Of a DNA stretch of 64,000 nucleotides, positions 57,367 through 64,000 are shown one piece after another (the first letter of the stretch is position 1; every line of letters starts with the position of its first letter). The stretch lies in NCBI GenBank assembly GCA_018340375.1, contig JAFFJZ010000011.1, positions 1,612,001-1,676,000 on the forward strand, in the 5' to 3' direction. The notes beneath the pieces are model-generated. The model saw only the letters and a list, made by a program, of their open reading frames with translations. It searched no databases and was not told the origin of the DNA. Both the position numbers and the translations under genes were made by a program. This DNA is from Gonatopus flavifemur. Taxonomy: Eukaryota; Arthropoda; Insecta; Hymenoptera; Dryinidae.

Positions 57367-57611
57367 CACTGGAAGCACCGTTTGTTCCAGCGAAACAAAA
57401 TTTTTATTGACACGAAAGCAAAGACGCTTTTTGGTTGGCAGGAATAAAATTTGTTTAGGACAAATAAAATTTACTTGTCTGTGAAAAACTTATTAATTGT
57501 GAACCAAATTTTGTTCTTCCCCAACAGATTTCATTTCAGCCAACTGAGAGGTTTATTTGCGTCCATTTCAACCAGAAATTTTGTTTGGCGGGAACAAACG
57601 TTTTCTCAGCA
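57367..57611. mobile_element. Family E MITE (copy 2)
   Basis: Shares GGTTGG...AATAAAATTTGTTTAGGA and ACTTGTCTGTGA sequence with 36353-36573. The left CACTGGAAG is preceded by TA; the right end is worn. Confidence 0.7.
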
Positions 57612-58866
57612 TATATGAAGAAATGTTGTTGTTGTTATTGTTGTTCTTGTTTATAAAAACAAATTTACAGCACCACAACTGCTCAGCCTGTTCACTCGAA
57701 GTGTACAGTATACTATACAAAGCTGGAAACTAGATTTTACCTCATAACTGTAGAACTATCATTTGCAATCTCATTATACCTGCATAATTAACAGCAGTTC
57801 TATTCTATTAGCCTATCCTATAGCGCAGAATATGTTTCTCATGCTCGGAAACATAATGTAACGCTTAGAACTGAACAAAAAATTTTCACTTTTGTTAACC
57901 GCATTTTCACACTCCTGGCATCATTCTTGAGTCACATACAGAGGGGAAACACATTTGCAATACATTTTTTAAGGGTTCAAATGGACGAGTTGAACTTGGC
58001 TCCTCGAGTTTTCGTGCTGGACAATTAACTCAAAAAGTTGATGGCCGATCAACTTGAATTTTGTAAAGATATTTGTATATGTATTGTACACTGCATGAAT
58101 CTAAAAATATATTGAAATTGTTGTAAGAAAATGTTCTTAATCCTGTTCTTAACAATTTGTTTGAAAACAAGAAAATTGTAGACCCTTTAAAAATGCTTTC
58201 AAGTTTTCATTGTGCTTTTTTTCGCCAAATTCACCTTCATGCGGTACAAAATTGTTTGTTACAATGAAAAAAACTCGGTTCTTTGATTGCAGACAACTAC
58301 AAGAACCTGTAAGTTATCCGTTTCAAACTCGAGGAGCCAAGTTAAAACGGCTGCCGCGCCACCATTTCGTTTTTTCCCCCAAAAAATTTCTTCTCATAGA
58401 TTTGAACGTAAATATGATAATGTATTCTATTTCAATTTACTAAATACTCCAACTTTTTCGCAAACAAATCTTGAAAAAAATACTGTTTGCACGAGATCTC
58501 CAAAAATTGAAACCAGGGAGGGTTCAATTGATAATGTGAAGTTAGCGTAATTTCAAATCATGATAAATACGTGATGAATACAATTTTGTCAATCCCGGCA
58601 CAGAAAATGCAACTCCGAGGACCTGTTAAGAGTGGCCTGAAATAATTGATTCTACGACCGATGGTGTCAGCGTGAGAGAATTTGTTACTTCTCCCACTAG
58701 TGTGGAAATTTTTTCACCCTAGATCCCAGAAAAACATGTGGAAACCATTTTGAGGTGATACCAGTCATCCCTGAGCATGCAACCAGAGCTCATTGATTAG
58801 GAAAAGACACGGGTATACGTTAAAAAGAGAGGTCTTGATCAGTGCTAATATATCCTTAATAGTCTA
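57612..58866. other. Non-coding stretch with a spaced inverted repeat
   Basis: AACTTGGCTCCTCGAGTTT (57993) and its inverse AAACTCGAGGAGCCAAGTT (58324) enclose about 310 bp. Within it, ATG 58264 reads MKKTRFFDCRQLQEP to a donor CCT|GTAAGT (58309); this is weak evidence for an exon. Confidence 0.3.
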
Positions 58867-59096
58867 CCCTGAGAGAAAGAATATAATTCCACTCATACAT
58901 CATATTTTTGAAATATTCTTTTGAATCAATGCAATTGTATTCCAATGGATAAAATAGTTTTAGACGGCAAGGAATATTTCTCTAAATCGGACCTACTCTA
59001 TCCATTGGAATATAATTTCATTGATTCATGAAATATTTCATAATCATCATCAGATGAAGCACCTTTTGTGTTATAATAACCTGTCTTCTCTCAGTG
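58867..59096. mobile_element. Palindromic MITE, CCTGAGAGAAAG end
   Basis: TA on both sides. GTATTCCAATGGATA at left mirrors TATCCATTGGAATA at right. Confidence 0.8.
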
Positions 59097-59177
59097 TAGA
59101 AATCTTTCTGAATGCACAGTTTATATGATTTCTTGACCACACACTGAGATAAATTTAGAATTCAATTCACCATGATA

Positions 59178-59425
59178 CACTGTGAAAAAAATTTGTTGAA
59201 TTCCAAACAAAAATGCTTGGAAATTTACAAACTTGGCTTGGAAAAATAATTTCCGAACCTTTTTTGTAAATTGCCGAACAAAAGTTTGTGAATTCTCAAA
59301 AATCTTCGTGAAATCACAAAATTTTTTGAATGTTTACAAACTTTTGTTTGGTAATTTACAAAAAAAGTTTGTGTAAAAAACTGCCAAACTTCTTTGGCAG
59401 TTTAGGGAGTATATTTTTTACAGTG
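59178..59425. mobile_element. Nested palindromic MITE, CACTGTGAAAAAAA end
   Basis: TA on both sides. The arms carry TTGTTTGG/CCAAACAA and ATTTACAAACTT blocks, and the right end is TTTTTTACAGTG. It sits inside the family C copy. Confidence 0.85.
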
Positions 59426-59491
59426 TACTTCGTAACCGAAGAATAAACTCACCTCAAATTTACAATTGATTGATAATAAATTTTTTATTAA

Positions 59492-59774
59492 CCCTTCAAG
59501 CGCACAACATCCTTTCACACCTTCGGAGTACACATAGGTGCAAATTCGCACCACGCAACTTTACCGAATAATAACTTGGTTTCTGTCTAACCAATTTGAC
59601 CTTTTTTTCTTCAATTTGAAGGAAAACTGTGCAGATTAACGTGGTATGGAAAAAACTTCACGAATATTTGATTTAATTAGTGAAAAAAACGCGAGAATAA
59701 AATCAATTTTTAACGAAAAACGTAAAGTATTAAAATGGTTGGTGTGAATTCGAACCTGTGGGTGCTTAAAGGGT
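59492..59774. mobile_element. Nested piggyBac-like MITE, family P2
   Basis: TTAA (59488-59491) then CCCTTCAAGCGCAC; at right GGTGCTTAAAGGG then TTGA, a mutated TTAA. Inner GGTGCAAATTCGCACC is echoed by GGTGTGAATTCGAACC. It sits inside the family C copy. Confidence 0.75.
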
Positions 59775-59874
59775 TGAATTTACAATGTTCCATATCAAAT
59801 TTGATGAAAAATATGGTATATATCCCTCTATTGTTATATATCCAATGTGAATTGACCTCTAAATTTCTCCCTAT

Positions 59875-60970
59875 ATACGTGTCCAAACAAAATCATAGGG
59901 TATATTTTCTATGAAGGAATTGAATATTTAAATGGTTCATACATAATGAATGATCACAAAGAAGCAAATCACCAATCTTCCGTATTGTACGGGATTCCAT
60001 AAAATCCTGACACAATTTTTTTGAGACCCACTTGAGAAATGTGTATGGACCAGCAAAATTATAAACCTCCTGTTCCGATGATTACAGAAATAACACTTGG
60101 GAATTCTTTTTGTAAAAACAAAGAAAATATATACATAATATATGTTTCATATATAAAAGAATAGAGATATCCAGGATTAGTCATATTTGAGAATAGAGAA
60201 ATAAAGAATAGAGTTCTTGTTCTGCCAACAAATTTCATTCGCATCAATTAAATTTTGTAATCGTATCAATTCAATATTCTTATTCGTATTCCAGACAACT
60301 GGCTTATTTATTCACGCCAGTTGAAATTTAACTAGGACAATTAAATTTCAGTTCCCGAGACTCGGATGGTAAGCTCTATTAATGGGCGATATGTAAAAAT
60401 ATCGATATTTTTTATGCAAATTTTGTTGAGTTCATACTGAACTTGATAAAATATTGATAAAAACTCAATATAAATTTCATATCAAATATCGGTACCGTGA
60501 AATACCGTCCATCATCAGTCAGCTCTCTCGAGGCATATATAGTATTCAAATGATCAATATCACTATTTGATATAGATGAAGCATAATTTTCAATAGTATA
60601 CAACTATCGTCCAAATATGTTCATAATGATTTGAAACATGGATATTCTTGCTATGCGCATGCTATTTAAAAAGTTCCCAGAGCACCAACATTTAAAAGCT
60701 CAGGCCCCAGAACTATGAAAAATCAAGAATAGACCCGTTCTATTCCAAATGTATATTATATAAATTTGGATTAAGATGATAGCGATTCCCTAGAAAGAGT
60801 AAAATGAAGTGGAAGAAAAACAAAAAAATTATCTTCCATGTACGTAGGTGCCTACGCACATGAGTATATACGTGTAAATCCTTGTATGCATACGTTCAAC
60901 TCAAGTCGAAGATCGTAAATCAAGCGGCTACCTATATATGTGCATGTAATACGTACTCAGTGTAACGGTA
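59875..60970. other. Intron-like DNA
   Basis: 60215-60360 is a degenerate family D relative. No exon. Confidence 0.4.
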
Positions 60971-61067
60971 TGTAATTTATTGTTTCAGGTAAGTGACGTC
61001 GCACCGCCCCAGGTCCCGCCGAGAGCACATGTGTGTGTGCATCTTCCTTTACCGGCATAATGTAAGC
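60971..61067 (+). promoter_or_regulatory. Candidate recursive splice site with downstream cryptic exon
   Basis: ATTTATTGTTTCAG is followed immediately by GTAAGT (junction 60988/60989), the canonical zero-length-exon form of insect recursive splicing. A second donor-like AAT|GTAAGC at 61062 would define a 73-nt cryptic exon, as expected for recursive-splicing exons. That exon is strikingly GC-rich (CGCACCGCCCCAGG) and open in one frame (VSDVAPPQVPPRAHVC) to a stop just before the second donor. It could instead be a real cassette exon. Confidence 0.4.
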
Positions 61068-61733
61068 AATTCACTATGGTCACTACAATATAATGTCAAA
61101 ACAATATCTCGGTATCTTGTTGAAGAGTATAATGAATCTACAAAAAATATCAAGTGAAAAAGGAACTAGCAGTTTTACGTGATGTTGTACAATAGTACTT
61201 GTTATTTTCCTCTACTACCGTAGCAAAACTAACATAAAAAGCCATCTATTGTTTGAGAAATATTAGCAAAGCGTTAGTAAATTCGTCCATGGTAGGAGCG
61301 TGACAGTGGTATAAACTGAAACAATATTTCAAAACTATCTCGGTGACGACAACTACAACTGTGAGGACTCCAACCGCTACTACCGCTTGCGTAAGGTTGT
61401 TTTTTATTTACAATATCCGACGAATTGTCACGCTATCCATGTTTGTATAAAATAAGCCACATTTTTATGACATTCGGTCGATGATTCACATTTTTATTTA
61501 TTTTGAAAGTAGAGAACAAAATTTTTTCAACCACGAGAATTTCATTCGATTTTTCTTTTTTTTCGTTTTTACAACGAAGAACTTTTGTTTTATTTAACTG
61601 TTCCCTTTTCAGTCGATTTGAATAAATGTAGTTCATTTCCAGTTGAATGTTACAAAAGGACGAGCAGTATTCAATTCCTCAAATTCTGAATCAAATTTTA
61701 TTGAACATGAGAAATACCACTGGTCCTCAAATA
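61068..61733. other. Intron-like DNA
   Basis: Nothing recognised. Confidence 0.4.
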
Positions 61734-61895
61734 CACTGAGAAAAATGTATGGGAAATGTGTAGCCCGGTTTACCATAAAAATGGCAATTTTGGGTCACAT
61801 GAGCATCTATGCACACTCTTCTTTCAACTTATGGCACTCATGTGTCCCGAAAATGCTATTATTATGGGGATCTCTACTACGAATTTTTTTCTGTG
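61734..61895. mobile_element. Palindromic MITE, CACTGAGAAAAATG end
   Basis: TA on both sides. GGGTCACATGAGC mirrors CACTCATGTGTCCC; the right end is TTTTTTTCTGTG. Confidence 0.8.
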
Positions 61896-62020
61896 TACAA
61901 ACTGTTAAAAATTTCAGTCGTGAATTTCAAATTATTTATATTAATTTGAATAAAAAAATTTAGCGATATTTAACAAAATCTATTTTTGTATTGGATTTTC
62001 CACCTTGTGGTTGAAATCAT

Positions 62021-62795
62021 CAGAGCTGGATCTAGGAAATTTGTTAACGGGGGCACAACTCAATCGCGGCATCCCCCTACAGTGGGAAAATTTAAAAAAT
62101 TATATATGATTCTATATAGGCCATACATGAAGTATATTAAATTATATACAACTTATATATAATTCTGAAAATTTTCCCATTCGGGTTCTGTAATCTATTG
62201 CCAAAATGATATAAAGGAACCCTCGCTGAATAAATTGTTGCTTGATATAATTGAAATTAAAATTCGACCATACTTTGTCATCAAATATTCAACCATTATT
62301 TGTGCAATATATACGATTTCAGTTCATCAGAATGTAGATGTCTGATCTTGCAAATTGTGGATCAGTACCAGTCTGAGACGGATCTAGTTATTTACTTAAA
62401 TTTACTTCTGGAAGTACAATTTTCTTCTATAAGACATTATGGTATATTGATGTCAATAAATTTATCCGTCACAAACTAACGCTGATTCTCCCCGAATCGG
62501 AAAATTGTAATACTTTTCAAAACCTGATCAACTCCGTAATACGCAATAATCCACAGTTGAATCAGGTCGAAAAAAGCTTAACATCGGGTCGAATGAGAAT
62601 GTTGAAAGCAAGATCAGGTTGAGAACCGGGCGAAAAATGAAATCACACCTGATTCACTCCGTAATCGGCTGCGAATCAGAGCTGAATCAGGTTCTACTTT
62701 TTGACTGGGATCAATAAATTATGAGACATTTTAAAATATACTATTCTGTGTGTAATAAGAGCATCGTCCTTCGTTCCTCTTTAGATCCGGCTCTG
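62021..62795. mobile_element. Possible hAT-like element with nested repeats
   Basis: The ends CAGAGCTGGATCTAGG and the inverse of CTTTAGATCCGGCTCTG form inverted repeats of hAT style. GTTGAAAT (offset by 3 bases) and ATTGAAAT flank it as a possible 8-bp duplication. Inside are a short AT-rich MITE (62090-62180, CAGTGGGAAAATTT end) and a 200-bp repeat with GATCAGGTT/AACCTGATC-type motifs (about 62500-62710). No transposase frame remains. Confidence 0.5.
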
Positions 62796-64000
62796 ATTGA
62801 AATTCAAATACAATTTTATCTTAAAATGATTTTCATACCAAATTTGATTGGAATCCTCATAAAATCGATAGTGAATTTCAAACCCAAGTATACATATTAA
62901 TTGTCGCCAAATATTGCGTATTGAATTTACAAAACAAATTGTGTCAAGAGAGCAGCAACTGTAGATGAAATAATGAAGCTTTGATAGGTTGCAGTGAAAA
63001 TTTCATAATTCGAGAAAGTTGAATGAATAGATGCATTTAACCGATCATATATTATCGGTATAATGATATTTCGATAGGTTTTACATGCACTGAAAAAAAA
63101 TGTACATATACATAGAAGCTCGTTGGTCATTCATCACCATCCTATTCTCTTAGTAACTCTTATTATGTGCAGAATTGATTATGACAAGTACAGAGATCGA
63201 TCGTATGTATGCTGAAGATCGATCGATCAGTTGAAAGACGTACATCAATGATTTTGGAGTACTGTGATCAATTCTAATCTATATTCGACATGATGTGATT
63301 ACAAACAGTATCGAAATTTATAGATTCTGCTCGAGCTTCAATGAATCATCGCTTTCAAGGAGCGGGTGCTTGTTTTTTTTGCTTCTCTACCTAGATAGCA
63401 ATGATATACTTTCACGGCATTTCAAAAGCAACTATTATATACATGCAAGATAAACTGCTTCTAAGATATTCACACGGATCTAAGCTTTACCTTAAAAGAT
63501 TGATGGATTTAGAACATTCTAATGAGTCTGGTTCATTAAAAATAGTCGAATGAATGAATTAATGAATGAATTAAATCAATCAATCACCCAATTAATTCAT
63601 CAATGGGAATCAATAACCTATTTGATTATCGTCTTATTAGTTATTGCAATTGAAACAAGATGTGAAAAATCATTGAATTAACTATAAAAAGGAGATGTTG
63701 TGTTTTTCAATCAACCTGATCAGTTGGCATGACTGAAAATTTTTCTGAGTGTATCATCATTCATTGAATAATTCAACTAGAAGCTCAATTGAATTCAGAA
63801 GGAAAAGGTTGAAATCAGAAACTTTCATCGATTATTCAATTCCCCCACATAAACGAAACAGCATTTTTTTTATTTCCTCAGTTGTGAGAACGATACACAT
63901 TTTGAGATCTATCAATATTCATGTATTACAAATTTTTCCACTTCCTTCTAAATATAATCAAAGACATGGGAGTCGTCACAACTGAAATCACATCTAGAGG
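62796..64000. other. Non-coding stretch to the window end
   Basis: CACTGAAAAAAAATG (63089) and ATTTTTCTGAGTG (63737-63750) may be the two ends of another worn MITE about 660 bp long. 63635-63690 resembles 690-745 (AACTATAAAAAG block). AATGAATT/AATTCATT runs lie at 63545-63605. No gene. Confidence 0.35.

Larger units (their letters stand above)
59142..59874. mobile_element. Family C MITE (copy 4) broken by two insertions
   Basis: The family C left end CACTGAGATAAATTTAGAA and right part GACCTCTAAATTTCTCCC are separated by two other elements (59178-59425 and 59492-59774). Removing both restores a family C element of the usual length. Confidence 0.75.

Noticed and set aside
30000..60000. Regularly recurring 200-250 bp palindromes, considered as a CRISPR-like or satellite array
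   Set aside because: They belong to several unrelated families with their own TA or TTAA target sites and irregular spacing, so they are dispersed transposons.

Overview
This is a eukaryotic nuclear window, almost certainly insect and possibly hymenopteran. It is about two-thirds A+T by eye and CpG is not depleted. Candidate introns follow GT-AG rules and several are only 73-133 bp. TCAGT-type initiators occur, dinucleotide and trinucleotide microsatellites are common, and the window is crowded with 150-300 bp palindromic non-autonomous DNA transposons. No bacterial gene organisation, tRNA or rRNA gene was found. No complete conserved protein gene lies in the window. The long translations are mostly chance frames, palindromic repeats or decayed coding DNA, and the plausible real coding pieces are short exons.

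Left part (1-15 kb). A minus-strand gene with an encoded signal peptide starts near 1.5 kb, and its second coding exon joins in phase. Next to it is a relic resembling an insect odorant receptor (2.1-2.85 kb, minus). A GC-raised minus-strand block at 8.0-9.4 kb and open frames at 13.7-14.4 kb look like decayed coding DNA; one of them is cut by a palindromic transposon. A small spliced plus-strand gene is possible at 11.6-13.2 kb. A clear 3' tail of an RTE-type non-LTR retrotransposon lies at 15.6 kb.

Middle and right part (15-64 kb). This looks like long introns and upstream regions of one or more plus-strand genes. Four short ATG-to-donor exons (19.2, 26.9, 28.5 and 33.1 kb) can all be read ending in phase 2, which suggests alternative first exons of one gene whose body lies beyond 64 kb. 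Consistent with long introns, juxtaposed acceptor/donor sequences of the recursive-splicing type occur at 37.1, 38.4 and 61.0 kb. Promoter-like islands lie at 39.6-39.8 kb (four CRE/ATF sites and an initiator), 42.5-42.9 kb (TATA box and donor) and 47.7-48.5 kb (GA tract, CCAAT, YY1/Pho-like site).

Mobile DNA dominates the rest: TA-flanked palindromic MITEs with CACTGAGAG/CACAGAG/CACGGAG ends (Tc1/mariner-like), TTAA-flanked piggyBac-like MITEs, a possible hAT-like element and large foldbacks. Several are nested. All gene calls are inferences from raw sequence; none was checked against a database or transcript.
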